NCBI GenBank assembly: GCA_017427945.1
Contig: JAFRRT010000013.1
Location: 1-64,000, forward strand
Direction: 5' to 3'
Length of the DNA: 64,000 nucleotides
DNA from: Muribaculaceae bacterium
GTDB taxonomy: Bacteria; Bacteroidota; Bacteroidia; Bacteroidales; Muribaculaceae
Positions within the stretch are counted from its first letter, which is position 1; each line of letters begins with the position of its first letter. Shown here piece by piece: positions 17,815-27,597 of this stretch. Below the pieces are notes generated by a model. It worked only from the letters and a program-made list of their open reading frames with translations, was not told the origin of the DNA and did no database searches. The position numbers and the translations under genes are program-made.

Positions 17815-18405
17815 ATGGAAAATGAGGAATTAATAGAGTTGAAGGTGCTGGGCATCACGCGCAGCGAGGTGCAGGCAGGTGCCTATGCCCTGTTGCTGGA
17901 AAACGCCGACAGCACGCCCGATGAGGCAAGGCGCATCCCCATCGTCGTTGGGGCCGCCGAGGCGCAGTCCATCGCCGTTCATCTGGAGCAGGTGATGCCG
18001 TCAAGGCCGTTGACTCATGACCTGTTCGTCAGCATGTTCCATGCCTTCGGCATTGAGCTGAAGCGGGTCAACATCTATAGTTTCAAGAATGGTGTGTTTG
18101 CCGCTATGATGCACCTGAGCAATGGCATGGCCGACATCGATATCGATGCGCGCACAAGCGACGCCATCGCCATCGCGCTGAGGACAGGCGCCCGCATCTT
18201 CACCACCCCTGAGGTAATGAAGCTCACCAGCTATGAGTGGCGGCGTGGCGGGGATTACAAGCCCCAGCGACCCGTTCGCCTCGAAGACCTGCCGGTCGAG
18301 AAACTGGAGCGGCGCTTGCAGCACTATGTGGACAAGGAGGAGTATGAGAAAGCCGCCAAAGTCCAGAAAATCATTGCTCAGAAAACCAGTTCCGAGCAGG
18401 ACTGA
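17815..18405 (+). CDS. Bifunctional nuclease (DUF151) family protein with UVR motif
   Basis: The real start is ATG 17815 (196 residues); the same frame is open further upstream, but that part overlaps mnmA in another frame. Residues about 5-140 are a BFN/DUF151 domain (LLLENADSTPDEARRIPIVVGAAEAQSIAVHLE, GVFAAMMHLSNGMADIDIDARTSDAIAIALR). The C-terminal part (about 158-195) has a UVR-type helical hairpin (EKLERRLQHYVDKEEYEKAAKVQ) like the UvrB/UvrC interaction motif. Fusion of these two domains is common in Bacteroidota. Nuclease activity has been reported for plant homologues; the bacterial role is not settled. Confidence 0.85.
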   Translation: MENEELIELKVLGITRSEVQAGAYALLLENADSTPDEARRIPIVVGAAEAQSIAVHLEQVMPSRPLTHDLFVSMFHAFGIELKRVNIYSFKNGVFAAMMHLSNGMADIDIDARTSDAIAIALRTGARIFTTPEVMKLTSYEWRRGGDYKPQRPVRLEDLPVEKLERRLQHYVDKEEYEKAAKVQKIIAQKTSSEQD

Positions 18406-18466
18406 TGCCGCTTGGCCAAAAAGACTACTTTGCAGACAAAACAATTAACTTTAAAACGATGATATT

Positions 18467-19801
18467 ATGAAGAATTTGAAGTTGAGACTCATTGTGATGA
18501 ATTTCCTGGAGTTTGCCGTGTGGGGCGCTTACCTGACCTGCATGGGTAACTACCTGGGAAAAGCTGGCATGGGCGATGTGATTGCATGGTTCTATGCCAT
18601 CCAGGGTATTGTGTCGATTTTCATGCCCACGCTCATGGGTATTGTTGCCGACAAGTACATCCAGCCGCAGCGTCTGTTGGGCATCTGCCACTTTATCGCT
18701 GGTGCGGCAATGATTGTATTGGCCTATATGGGTATGACCAACCCCATGCCCAACAAGGTGGCATTTATCGCCATTTACACACTCAGTGTGGCCTTCTACA
18801 TGCCCACTCTGGCGTTGTCTAACACGGTGGCTTTCACCTTGCTCAAGGACAACGGCATGGACACCGAGAAGGACTTCCCGCCCATCCGTGTGTTCGGTAC
18901 CATCGGCTTTATCGCCACGATGTGGTTTGTCAACTGCGCCGTGATTGACAACGGCAGCTTTGGCTTCACGCTGGGCGAGAATCTCAACAAGTTCCAGTAC
19001 ACCTATATGCAGTTCATGGTTTCGGGCCTGTTGAGCTTTGTCCTGTTCCTTTACTGCTTCACCTTGCCGCAGTGCAAACTGGTCAAGAAGGAATCCAAGT
19101 CGCTTTCCGAGCAGCTGGGTCTCAGCGCCTTTAAACTGTTCAAAACCAAGAAGATGGCGATGTTCTTCATTTTCTCGGCAATGCTGGGTATGTCACTGCA
19201 GGTAACCAATGGCTTCGCTACGCCTTACCTGACTCACTTCAAAAGCGATCCTGCGATGGCCGACACCTTCGGCGCCAACAATGCTACGATGCTCGTATCG
19301 CTCTCGCAGATTGCTGAGGCACTTTGCATCCTTTTGATTCCGTTCTTCCTCAAGCGCTACGGTATTAAGGTCGTGATGTTGATTGCCATGTTCGCCTGGG
19401 TATTGAGGTTCTTCTTCTTCGGAGCCGGTAATCCCGCCTTCCCCGGTGTCATCCTCATCGTGCTTTCCTGCCTGGTATATGGTGTTGCGTTCGACTTCTT
19501 CAATGTCTCGGGCGGCATCTTTGTGGACAAGGAGTGCGAGCCCGATGTCAAAGCTTCGGCTCAGGGTTTGTTCATGCTTATGACCAACGGACTCGGTGCC
19601 ACCATCGGTACCCTCGCTGCTGGTGCTATTGTTAACAGCCTGTGCCACTGGAACGAGGAAGGCTTCCTCGTGGGTAACACGGCTTCGAGCTGGAGCACCG
19701 CATGGTACATCTTTGCTGCATTCGCATTGGTTGTAGCCGTGTCGTTCATGTTCCTGTTCAAGTACAAACATGTCCGCAGCGACGAGCCCATCAAGCACTA
19801 A
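18467..19801 (+). CDS. MFS nucleoside transporter, NupG/XapB-like
   Basis: A 444-residue protein with 12 predicted transmembrane helices. The start (LRLIVMNFLEFAVWGAYLTCMGNYL) and the later segment FDFFNVSGGIFVDKE with the following QGLFMLMTNGLGATIG are typical of the nucleoside:H+ symporter family (NupG/XapB). It would import nucleosides across the inner membrane. It begins 61 nt after the nuclease gene and ends 17 nt before rsmE, so readthrough is likely. Substrate choice among purine and pyrimidine nucleosides cannot be read from the sequence. Confidence 0.85.
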   Translation: MKNLKLRLIVMNFLEFAVWGAYLTCMGNYLGKAGMGDVIAWFYAIQGIVSIFMPTLMGIVADKYIQPQRLLGICHFIAGAAMIVLAYMGMTNPMPNKVAFIAIYTLSVAFYMPTLALSNTVAFTLLKDNGMDTEKDFPPIRVFGTIGFIATMWFVNCAVIDNGSFGFTLGENLNKFQYTYMQFMVSGLLSFVLFLYCFTLPQCKLVKKESKSLSEQLGLSAFKLFKTKKMAMFFIFSAMLGMSLQVTNGFATPYLTHFKSDPAMADTFGANNATMLVSLSQIAEALCILLIPFFLKRYGIKVVMLIAMFAWVLRFFFFGAGNPAFPGVILIVLSCLVYGVAFDFFNVSGGIFVDKECEPDVKASAQGLFMLMTNGLGATIGTLAAGAIVNSLCHWNEEGFLVGNTASSWSTAWYIFAAFALVVAVSFMFLFKYKHVRSDEPIKH

Positions 19802-19818
19802 ACACTAAACTTGCATTT

Positions 19819-20538
19819 ATGCACCGTTTCTATTGTCCTGACATAGCCGACACGTTGACGCTGGGCGAGGAAGATTCCAAGCATTGCGTCAAAGTGTTGC
19901 GCATGGCCGAGGGCGACACCATCGAGGTGGTGGACGGGAACGGTAACCTATACACTTGCCGCATCGCGATGGCGCACCCTAAACGGTGCGCCGTCGAGGT
20001 GCTGGAGAGCGTTCAACAGTCCCCGCATTGGGGACATCGTATTGTGCTGGGCGTCGCGCCCACCAAGAATCTGGACCGCATGGAATGGCTCGTCGAGAAA
20101 TGTGTGGAGATGGGCGTGGACCGCATCATCCCCCTGCGTTGCCACAATAGCGAGCGCACCGTGTTGAAGACCGAACGCCTTAAGAAAATCATGGTGTCGG
20201 CCATGAAGCAGTCACTCAAGGCGACACTGCCCCAATTGGACGAGATGACACCCATCGAACAGGTTGTTGCCATGCCGTTCGATGGCATCCGCTGCATTGC
20301 CTACTGCGATGAGCAACTGCCGCGCGAAGCACGTCACACGCTCGCGGGTGTGTATCGGCTTGGTAGCGACGTGATGGTGCTGATCGGGCCCGAGGGCGAT
20401 TTCAGCCCTGAGGAGGTGCAGGCTGCCACGGCAACGGGTTTTGTGCCCGTGACGCTGGGCGAGAGCCGCCTGCGCACCGAGACTGCTGGCATGATGGCCG
20501 TCGCTGCCATCCATGCCATGGATATGGCGAAAACTTAA
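19819..20538 (+). CDS. rsmE: 16S rRNA (uracil1498-N3)-methyltransferase RsmE
   Basis: ATG 19819 gives 239 residues, the usual RsmE length; the frame is open upstream but that part overlaps the transporter. The N-terminal PUA-like part (HCVKVLRMAEGDTIEVVDGNG) is followed by a SPOUT methyltransferase domain with a deep trefoil knot: MEWLVEKCVEMGVDRIIPL, VLIGPEGDFSPEE (about 189-201) and LGESRLRTETA (about 212-222), the AdoMet-binding knot. It methylates U1498 in the decoding centre of 16S rRNA. Confidence 0.95.
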   Translation: MHRFYCPDIADTLTLGEEDSKHCVKVLRMAEGDTIEVVDGNGNLYTCRIAMAHPKRCAVEVLESVQQSPHWGHRIVLGVAPTKNLDRMEWLVEKCVEMGVDRIIPLRCHNSERTVLKTERLKKIMVSAMKQSLKATLPQLDEMTPIEQVVAMPFDGIRCIAYCDEQLPREARHTLAGVYRLGSDVMVLIGPEGDFSPEEVQAATATGFVPVTLGESRLRTETAGMMAVAAIHAMDMAKT

Positions 20539-20609
20539 TGGTCTGAGAGTCAAAATGATATTAATATAGCTAATGGCTGATTGCTGATAGCTGATAGTTT
20601 TAAAAAGAT
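20539..20609 (+). repeat. Short heptamer-like direct repeat in the rsmE-kdsA gap
   Basis: GCTGATT-GCTGATA-GCTGATA lies in the 71-nt spacer (about 20576-20597). Similar short degenerate repeats fill other operon gaps in this window, for example 54139-54166. Confidence 0.5.
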
Positions 20610-21425
20610 ATGCTGAAAGAATTGCTGTCATCGTCCACCTTTTTCCTCCTCGCCGGTCCCTGTGTGATCGAGGGTGAGGAAATGGCGATGGACATTGCCG
20701 AGAAGGCGCTGAAAATCACATCGACACTGGGTATCCCCTATGTGTTCAAGGGTAGTTACCGGAAGGCCAACCGTTCCCGCATCGACTCGTTCACTGGCAT
20801 CGGTGACGAGAAGGCGCTGAAAATTTTGCGTAAGGTGGGGGAAACCTATAAAATTCCGGTTGTTACCGATATTCACGAGCCGGTCGAGGCCGACATCGCC
20901 GCCGAGTACGTCGATGTGCTGCAAATTCCGGCTTTCCTGTGCCGGCAGACCGAATTGCTGGTGGCTGCGGCGCAAACGGGGCGCATGGTGAATATCAAGA
21001 AGGGACAGTTCCTGGCCCCCGAGTCGATGCGCTTCGCCGTGCAAAAGGTGCGTGACGCGGGCAACGACGAGGTGACCATCACCGAGAGGGGCACTACCTT
21101 TGGTTATCAGGACCTGGTAGTGGACTTTCGCGGTGTGCCTGTGATGCAGGCCTTTGCTCCGGTCATTGTTGACATCACCCACAGCCTGCAGCAGCCCAAT
21201 CAGGGTGGGGGAGTGACAGGCGGCCGCCCCGAACTCATCGAGACAATGGCGCGTGCCGCCATCGCATCGGGAGCCGACGGCCTCTTCCTCGAGACGCATC
21301 AGGATCCCTCGGTTGCCAAGAGCGACGGTGCCAATATGCTGCGCCTTGACCTGCTTGAGGGCTTGCTCACGCGCTTGAACCACTTGAAGAAAGCAGTTAA
21401 CATGATAGATAATCTAAATAAGTGA
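20610..21425 (+). CDS. kdsA: 3-deoxy-8-phosphooctulonate synthase KdsA
   Basis: A 271-residue aldolase-type enzyme that joins phosphoenolpyruvate and arabinose-5-phosphate into KDO-8-phosphate, the precursor of the lipopolysaccharide inner core. Motifs are LAGPCVIEGE (about 14-23), VFKGSYRKANRSR (about 46-58), VDVLQIPAFLCRQTEL (about 102-117), NIKKGQFLAP and the C-terminal FLETHQDPSVAKSDG (about 226-240). The length fits a complete enzyme. The stop codon is followed after 5 nt by the TPR gene. Confidence 0.96.
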   Translation: MLKELLSSSTFFLLAGPCVIEGEEMAMDIAEKALKITSTLGIPYVFKGSYRKANRSRIDSFTGIGDEKALKILRKVGETYKIPVVTDIHEPVEADIAAEYVDVLQIPAFLCRQTELLVAAAQTGRMVNIKKGQFLAPESMRFAVQKVRDAGNDEVTITERGTTFGYQDLVVDFRGVPVMQAFAPVIVDITHSLQQPNQGGGVTGGRPELIETMARAAIASGADGLFLETHQDPSVAKSDGANMLRLDLLEGLLTRLNHLKKAVNMIDNLNK

Positions 21426-21430
21426 GGATT

Positions 21431-23038
21431 ATGAATAAAAGAAAATTCATCATCGCGTTTTTCTTTCTCTTTGCCTGGGTAAGTCTCATGGCTCAGAGCA
21501 CTGATGCGGAACTCAGAGATAAAATCACCAATGCGGTGATGCAGGTCTATGACGAGCAGATTGCCAAGGACCCGAACGATTACAACACCCTGTTTGCAAG
21601 AGCTCACCAGAACTATTACAACGGCGACTACCTCGCAGCCCTCTCCGATGTGAACCAGGCAATGCTGCTCACGCCCAAGAAGGACAAGGACCTCAGGTTT
21701 GACGAGCACATCCTGCGTGCACGCATAAGTGAGGCGAGACAAGACTATGCAAGCGAGATTGCCGACCTGAAGCTGGCACAAGAGCTGAAGCCCAAATCAC
21801 TGGCTTGTACCGACCTGCTGGCAAAGGCGAACCTCAAGGCAGGAAACCTTGAAGCGGCCGAGAAAGCGTTCAGGACAATCCTGCATGCCGAGTCGCGTAA
21901 CTACGATGCCATGTATGGCTTGGCCCAGGTTGAGCAGGCCCGTAACAACAGCGCTGCTGCACTCGCCCATGTGGATAAGGCTGTAGAGCTGTTCCGCACG
22001 ACCCCTCAGGTGTACGAGAACCGTGCCGATATCTACTCACGTCAAGGTAGAATTGAAGACGCTGTCAAGGACCTGATTATGGGCATGAGTGTAGATAACG
22101 GCGGCAATGCGGCGCAACGTCTGTTCGACTTGAGCGATGATCACTATACCGACGTAATGAGCGCGCTCGGCAACTTGTCATTGACTGCCGAGGACGGTGG
22201 AGCGATGTGCCGTTTCTTGAGAGCTAATATCGCGATGGACCACAATCGTTATGGCCAAGCGTTGAGAGATATTAATTACATCAAGCGTAACCACTTGTAT
22301 GACAGCGAGGTAATATATTATGACCACGCCAAGTGTCTCCTTGAGTTGGGACGTTTTGACGAGGCTCTTACGAGCATCAATGCGGCCATCGACCGCAATC
22401 CCTCACAAGCCGAATTCTACGTTGTCAAGGCGCTCGCAAGCTTCTATGCAGGCGGAGAAAGGAACCATCAACTGGCGATGGATGCCTTGAACAGTTGCTC
22501 GGCCATCATGCCGCAATATGTGCCCATGTTGATGACTAAGGCTGCCCTGTTGTCCGACCAGGGACAGGACAAGGAAGCACTGAGCTACCTCAATGCCGCT
22601 GTGGCCAATGAGCCTGCCAATGCCGAGGCAAGAATGGCGCGTGGATTGTTGATGCAGCGCTTGGGTGGTTATAACGATCTGCCCGTTAAGGACTTCAACG
22701 TGGTATCACAGCTGAACGATGACCTCTACAACCTCAAGGGTTTTGCTTTGAATGAACTGGGTCGTGACGCCGATGTCTTGAAGTGGACCGATGACATCGC
22801 TGCGGCCAACGTGCCCGGAGGTGAGAATTTTTATTATCTCGCAGCCCTCATGGCGGCAAGGGGTGACAATTACAAGGCAATGGAATATATTCAGCGTGCC
22901 ATGTCCGGCGGCTTCGGCAGCCTCTTCCGTCTGCAGTATGATGACTTGTCGCCGATTAATCTCAAGTCGCTGCGCGAGGAGCCCGTGTTCAAGGAGCTGT
23001 TGCTGAAGTCCGAACGCAACTTTGTCGAGGCCGATTGA
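21431..23038 (+). CDS. Exported tetratricopeptide repeat protein
   Basis: ATG 21431 (535 residues) is preferred over the GTG at 21422, which overlaps the kdsA stop. A signal peptide (cleavage after LMAQ) leads into about ten TPR-like helical pairs: FARAHQNYYNGDYLAALSDV, GLAQVEQARNNSAAALAHVDKA, YENRADIYSRQGRIEDAVKDL, CLLELGRFDEALTSINAAI and AALMAARGDNYKAMEYIQRA. No catalytic domain is visible. It probably acts as a periplasmic scaffold, perhaps with the BamA/TamA-like barrel encoded 59 nt downstream, but that is only a positional inference. Confidence 0.85.
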   Translation: MNKRKFIIAFFFLFAWVSLMAQSTDAELRDKITNAVMQVYDEQIAKDPNDYNTLFARAHQNYYNGDYLAALSDVNQAMLLTPKKDKDLRFDEHILRARISEARQDYASEIADLKLAQELKPKSLACTDLLAKANLKAGNLEAAEKAFRTILHAESRNYDAMYGLAQVEQARNNSAAALAHVDKAVELFRTTPQVYENRADIYSRQGRIEDAVKDLIMGMSVDNGGNAAQRLFDLSDDHYTDVMSALGNLSLTAEDGGAMCRFLRANIAMDHNRYGQALRDINYIKRNHLYDSEVIYYDHAKCLLELGRFDEALTSINAAIDRNPSQAEFYVVKALASFYAGGERNHQLAMDALNSCSAIMPQYVPMLMTKAALLSDQGQDKEALSYLNAAVANEPANAEARMARGLLMQRLGGYNDLPVKDFNVVSQLNDDLYNLKGFALNELGRDADVLKWTDDIAAANVPGGENFYYLAALMAARGDNYKAMEYIQRAMSGGFGSLFRLQYDDLSPINLKSLREEPVFKELLLKSERNFVEAD

Positions 23039-23097
23039 TACGGGCGCCCTTTAGTAATCGCTGATATGAAGTTGATGAACCGTTGAGCGTTGAAGAC

Positions 23098-25440
23098 ATG
23101 AACTACGCTTCAAGGAAATTGATGGCTCTCGTGATGATGGCAGTGTCGGTTATGGCGCTGCTGTCGTCGTGTTCATCAACTAAGCATGTGCCCGAGGGCA
23201 AACTATTGCTTGACAAGGTCAAAATCAATCTTCAGGACCGCCACCCCGATGATATTGAGCCGGCACAGCTGGCCAACTACCTGAGGCAGGATGCCAATCA
23301 CCGCGTTATGGGCGGATTGAAACTCCAGTTGGCGTTCTATAACCTCTCGGGAAAGAATCCCGATAACTGGTTCAACCGATGGATTCAAAGGGTGGGCACT
23401 CCGCCGGTCATCTATGACAGCACGCTCACCGTGGCAAGTGCCAACCAGCTCCATCAGGCCCTCAGCAACCGTGGCTACATGAACAATGTGGTGACCTACC
23501 GTGTGGATGCCGACAGTAGCAAGCGCAAGGCACGGGTGGACTTCGACATTACCTTGGGCGAGCCATACTACATCCGCTCCATTAGCTACGATATCCCCGA
23601 CGAGGATATCAGGGACATCATCCTTGAGGACTCTGCCCGATTCACGGTGCGCAAGGGAGACCTCCTTGACTTCAACAAGCTCGAGGAATGGCGACAAAAC
23701 ATCACCAATAACCTGCGCAATAACGGCTATTATGCCTTTAACAAGGAGTACATCACTTTCACTGCCGACACCGCGGCCAACTCCAAGGAGGTGGACTTGA
23801 CGCTCAACACACGGGAGCCTTACCGAAACGAGCACATGCCCTTCTATACCGAGCATCAGCCGTTCTTCGTGCGCAATGTCACCTATGTCACCAACTACGA
23901 TCCTGTCTTGATGAATGACGGTTTTTGGGGCGTGGACACGTTGGTGATGGACGATGGGGTGAGGGTCTTCTATGGCGAAGACCATTATTTAAGGTCCGAT
24001 GTGCTTGCCGAGTGCAACCATATTGAGCCAGGCGGACTTTACAGCACCGATGCAATCAACAGGACTTATCGGGCCTTAGGTCGCCTGAACACGCTCAAGC
24101 AGATCATGGTTGACATCAGGCCTGTGGGTGAAGTGGACGGCCAACTCATGGTTGATGCCTATGTGCTCCTGCAGCCCGAGAAGACTCAGACGGTGTCAGT
24201 TTCGCTTGAAGGTACTAACAGTGAGGGCGATATGGGATTCGGTGTGGGGCTCGATTACGAGCACCGCAACATCTTTAAGGGGGCCGAAGTATTTAGCGCC
24301 AAGGCAAAGGTATCCTATGAGAGTATTTCGGGTAACGTGGGAGGCCTTATCAATGACAACTACAGTGAATATTTCACCGAGTTGGGGCTGACGTTCCCGA
24401 AATTCATGTTCCCCTTCCTCAAGCGCTCATTCAAACGCAAGATACAGGCTTCGACAGCCTTCACTGTCAACTTCGACTATCAGGCGCGACCTGAGTACAC
24501 ACGTGTCATCGCCGGTGGAGGGTGGAGATATCAATGGACCGAGCGCAGCCGACGACTCTCTCATACGTTGACCTTGTTTGACTTGAGCGTCATCAGTGTG
24601 CCCAACTACGATGAGGAATGGCGACAAAGCATCATCAATCCGTTGCTGGGCTACAGTTATGATGACCACATGATTATGAGGATGGGCTACAACTTCTACC
24701 GCACCAACAAGGCCGAGGTGAGTGTGCAACAGATGGGGCGTTTCCAGCGTGATGTGTTCACCATTCGTGCCAATGTCGAGACAGCAGGCAACCTGCTCCA
24801 CGCCATCTCACATATCTCAGGACAGGAGCCCGACGAAAACGGTAGTTATGAGGCGCTGGGCATCAGGTATGCGCAGTATGTCAAGGCCGATGCCGATTAT
24901 GCCTTCACCCATTATTTTGACCGCCGCCAGAGCGTGGCTTTCCATGTAGGCGCGGGTGTGGCGGTCCCCTATGGCAACAGTGATGTGCTGCCGTTTGAGA
25001 AACGCTTTTACAGTGGAGGTGCCAACAGTGTTCGAGGTTGGGGCGTTCGCACACTGGGACCTGGTAGTTACAATGAAAGAAGTTCGGTGTACAATTTCTT
25101 TGACCAGTGCGGTGATATCCGCTTTGATGTGAACCTGGAGTATCGCGCCAAGCTGTTTTGGGTGGTTGAGCTGGGTCTGTTCCTTGATGCGGGCAACATC
25201 TGGACCATCAAGGAATATGAGAACCAGGAGGGCGGCGTTTTCAAGTTCAACAAGTTCTATGAGCAGATAGCTGCGTCTTATGGCGCCGGCATCCGCTTGG
25301 ATTTCAAGTATTTCCTTGTGCGCATCGATATGGGTATGAAGGCGCACGATCCCGCGTCAGGCAATGAGCACTGGCCGTTGCTGCACCCCAGTTTCAAGAG
25401 AGACAGCGAGTTCCATTTCTCGGTAGGCTATCCCTTCTAA
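23098..25440 (+). CDS. BamA/TamA family outer-membrane barrel lipoprotein
   Basis: ATG 23098 is preferred over the TTG at 23083 because it gives a compact lipoprotein signal with lipobox LLSSC (Cys25). The 780-residue protein has POTRA-like repeats (about 60-370, features RKARVDFDITLGEPYYI, NNLRNNGYYAF, YRALGRLNTLKQIMVDIRP) and a C-terminal Omp85 surface-antigen barrel ending in HFSVGYPF, with the expected terminal aromatic residue. The loop motif FYSGGANSVRGWG (about 643-655) is the conserved VRGW/F lid motif of the Omp85 superfamily. It may be a TamA-like insertase, or a TamL, the lipidated TamA of Bacteroidota, which would fit the lipobox. Function is inferred from family. Confidence 0.88.
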   Translation: MNYASRKLMALVMMAVSVMALLSSCSSTKHVPEGKLLLDKVKINLQDRHPDDIEPAQLANYLRQDANHRVMGGLKLQLAFYNLSGKNPDNWFNRWIQRVGTPPVIYDSTLTVASANQLHQALSNRGYMNNVVTYRVDADSSKRKARVDFDITLGEPYYIRSISYDIPDEDIRDIILEDSARFTVRKGDLLDFNKLEEWRQNITNNLRNNGYYAFNKEYITFTADTAANSKEVDLTLNTREPYRNEHMPFYTEHQPFFVRNVTYVTNYDPVLMNDGFWGVDTLVMDDGVRVFYGEDHYLRSDVLAECNHIEPGGLYSTDAINRTYRALGRLNTLKQIMVDIRPVGEVDGQLMVDAYVLLQPEKTQTVSVSLEGTNSEGDMGFGVGLDYEHRNIFKGAEVFSAKAKVSYESISGNVGGLINDNYSEYFTELGLTFPKFMFPFLKRSFKRKIQASTAFTVNFDYQARPEYTRVIAGGGWRYQWTERSRRLSHTLTLFDLSVISVPNYDEEWRQSIINPLLGYSYDDHMIMRMGYNFYRTNKAEVSVQQMGRFQRDVFTIRANVETAGNLLHAISHISGQEPDENGSYEALGIRYAQYVKADADYAFTHYFDRRQSVAFHVGAGVAVPYGNSDVLPFEKRFYSGGANSVRGWGVRTLGPGSYNERSSVYNFFDQCGDIRFDVNLEYRAKLFWVVELGLFLDAGNIWTIKEYENQEGGVFKFNKFYEQIAASYGAGIRLDFKYFLVRIDMGMKAHDPASGNEHWPLLHPSFKRDSEFHFSVGYPF

Positions 25441-25716
25441 TCGCTGTCTCAAAAATCAACTTTCATTTTTTTAAAAGATTACCTTTGTTGGTAAAAAATC
25501 ATCGTTTTTTGGCCGTAAAGTGTCAAAAAATCTAAATAGGGCTATATTATTCGAAAAATTGTTAGGATTTTATGGTGTGGGCGTGACATATTTGCAGTAC
25601 TTTTGTGGCGAAAAAAGATTGTTAAACTGTTCTACAAACTTGTGCAAGCCGAATTTTGATGAGCTTGCTCGATTTACTGAGGCGAAGCCAAGTTTAATTA
25701 AACCATTATTATAGAA

Positions 25717-27375
25717 ATGACTGACAATAAGAGTTATCTGGAGCAAATGAGGCTTACTTACAGGCCTAAGTTGCCTGTTACGCTCAGGTGCCCCGTGCGC
25801 GCCGTCGAGGGTGAGCCCACCCAGTCGGTAGACGACCAAGAAGCCATCAAAGCGCTGTTCCCCACTACCTATGGCATGCCTGAATTGACTTTTGAACGTG
25901 ACGATTCTGCTATGCCTCCCGAGAAGCCTTTCAACGTGGGTGTTATCCTCAGCGGTGGACAGGCTCCCGGTGGCCACAATGTGATTTGTGGTCTCTATGA
26001 TGGTATCAAGGCACTGAACAAGTATTGCCGCCTCTACGGTTTTCTGGGTGGTCCCAATGGACTGGTGAAGCATCGTTACATCGAAATCACCGGTGACATG
26101 ATTGAGGAGTACCGCAATACTGGTGGTTTTGACATGATCGGTTCGGGTCGAACCAAGCTTGAGACCCCCGAGCAGTTTGAGGCTGGTTTGGATATCCTGC
26201 GTGCGCTCAACATCACGGCTGTGGTAATCATCGGTGGTGATGACAGCAATACCAATGCCGCCGTGCTCGCCGAGTACTACAAGGCTCACGATGCAGGTGT
26301 GCAGATCATCGGTGTACCCAAGACCATCGATGGTGACCTCAAGAACGACCACATCGAGATTTCGTTCGGCTTTGACACTGCTACCAAGGTCTATAGCGAA
26401 CTCATCGGTAATGTTGCCCGTGACTGCAACTCAGCAAAGAAATACTGGCACTTCATGAAACTCATGGGACGCTCGGCATCACACATCGCTCTCGAGTGCG
26501 CCCTGCAGACCAGGCCCAACTACTGCATCATCAGTGAGGAGGTTGAGGCCCGTAACATGACCTTGCACCAGATCGCCGAGGAGATTGCCGACATCGTGGT
26601 TAAACGTCACGATATGGGCATGGACTACGGTACCGTCCTCGTTCCTGAAGGCATCGTCGAGTTTGTTCCCGCTATGAAGACGCTCATTGCCGAGCTCAAT
26701 GAACTGCTGACGAAATATCCCGAGATTTCCCGCCTGCGCGACATGGAGCAGAACGAATTCGTGCGCGAGCATTTGAGCGAGGAAAACCGTCAGATTTATG
26801 ACACGCTTCCCGACGACGTGGCACGTCAGTTGACGCTCGACCGCGATGAGCACGGCAACGTCATGGTTTCACAGATTGAGTCTGAGCGTCTGCTCAGCCG
26901 CATGGTGGGCCATGTGCTTGATATGCGAGCCGAGGCTGGTGAAATTAAGCCCATCAAGTTCAAGACTCAGCATCACTTCTTCGGCTACGAGGGACGTTGC
27001 TCCTTCCCGTCGAACTTTGATGCCGACTACTGTTACTCACTGGGTTACAACGCTTCGCACCTCATCTTTGTGGGTGCTACGGGTTATATGTCGGCAATTA
27101 CCCATCTGGGACGTAAGGCCCAGGATTGGGTTGCCTGCGGTGTGCCCATCACCATGATGATGAACATGGAGCGTCGTTCCGGTCAGGACAAGCCCGTGAT
27201 CCGCAAGGCGTTGGTGGACCTTGAAGGTGCACCCTTCAAGCACTTTGTCGAGAATCGTGAGAAGTGGGCTCTTGAGACCTGCTATATCTATCCCGGTCCC
27301 ATCCAGTTCTTCGGTCCCGAAGAACTCGTGGACAAGACTTCCTACACGCTCTTCTTCGAGCAGTTCGGCAAGTAA
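25717..27375 (+). CDS. pfp: Pyrophosphate-dependent 6-phosphofructokinase
   Basis: A 552-residue glycolytic enzyme of the long PFP type, phosphorylating fructose-6-phosphate with pyrophosphate in a reversible reaction. The phosphate-donor site reads GGDDS (173-177); the aspartate at the second position of this motif, instead of the glycine found in ATP-dependent enzymes, together with the PKTIDGDL motif (201-208), marks PPi use. Other motifs: LSGGQAPGGHNVI (about 79-90) and MGRSASHIALECALQ for fructose-6-phosphate binding. A -7 box TACTTTTG is present at 25598-25605 without a clear -33. The preceding 276-nt gap has no other gene. A terminator lies at 27461-27497. Confidence 0.95.
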   Translation: MTDNKSYLEQMRLTYRPKLPVTLRCPVRAVEGEPTQSVDDQEAIKALFPTTYGMPELTFERDDSAMPPEKPFNVGVILSGGQAPGGHNVICGLYDGIKALNKYCRLYGFLGGPNGLVKHRYIEITGDMIEEYRNTGGFDMIGSGRTKLETPEQFEAGLDILRALNITAVVIIGGDDSNTNAAVLAEYYKAHDAGVQIIGVPKTIDGDLKNDHIEISFGFDTATKVYSELIGNVARDCNSAKKYWHFMKLMGRSASHIALECALQTRPNYCIISEEVEARNMTLHQIAEEIADIVVKRHDMGMDYGTVLVPEGIVEFVPAMKTLIAELNELLTKYPEISRLRDMEQNEFVREHLSEENRQIYDTLPDDVARQLTLDRDEHGNVMVSQIESERLLSRMVGHVLDMRAEAGEIKPIKFKTQHHFFGYEGRCSFPSNFDADYCYSLGYNASHLIFVGATGYMSAITHLGRKAQDWVACGVPITMMMNMERRSGQDKPVIRKALVDLEGAPFKHFVENREKWALETCYIYPGPIQFFGPEELVDKTSYTLFFEQFGK

Positions 27376-27460
27376 TGTCCGCACTCGTTTAGGCTTATCG
27401 TCCCAAGGGCTCCCCGCCTGACAGACTTTAAGTATATAGTTAACTTCTAAACAGCTTGCT

Positions 27461-27497
27461 CCCCGTCTCTGGCTTATCAGGTGGCGGGGATTTTTTT
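27461..27497 (+). terminator. Intrinsic terminator after pfp
   Basis: CCCCG (27461-27465) pairs with CGGGG (27485-27489), with an inner CTG/CAG stem, then ATTTTTTT. Confidence 0.7.
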
Positions 27498-27597
27498 AAG
27501 GAAATTCACGTCAAAAATGACCTTTGGTCATGATGCAATAAAACAGGGGCTTGCTACGTTTTACAGTAAAAGACTTTTTAAACACGATAAATTCATT

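Noticed and set aside
18420..18440. TACTTTG before the nucleoside transporter as a -7 box
   Set aside because: It has only one base between TA and TTTG, against two in the consensus, and no -33.
25520..25714. 64-codon frame upstream of pfp
   Set aside because: AT-rich, no family, non-ATG surroundings, and it contains the -7 box TACTTTTG of pfp.
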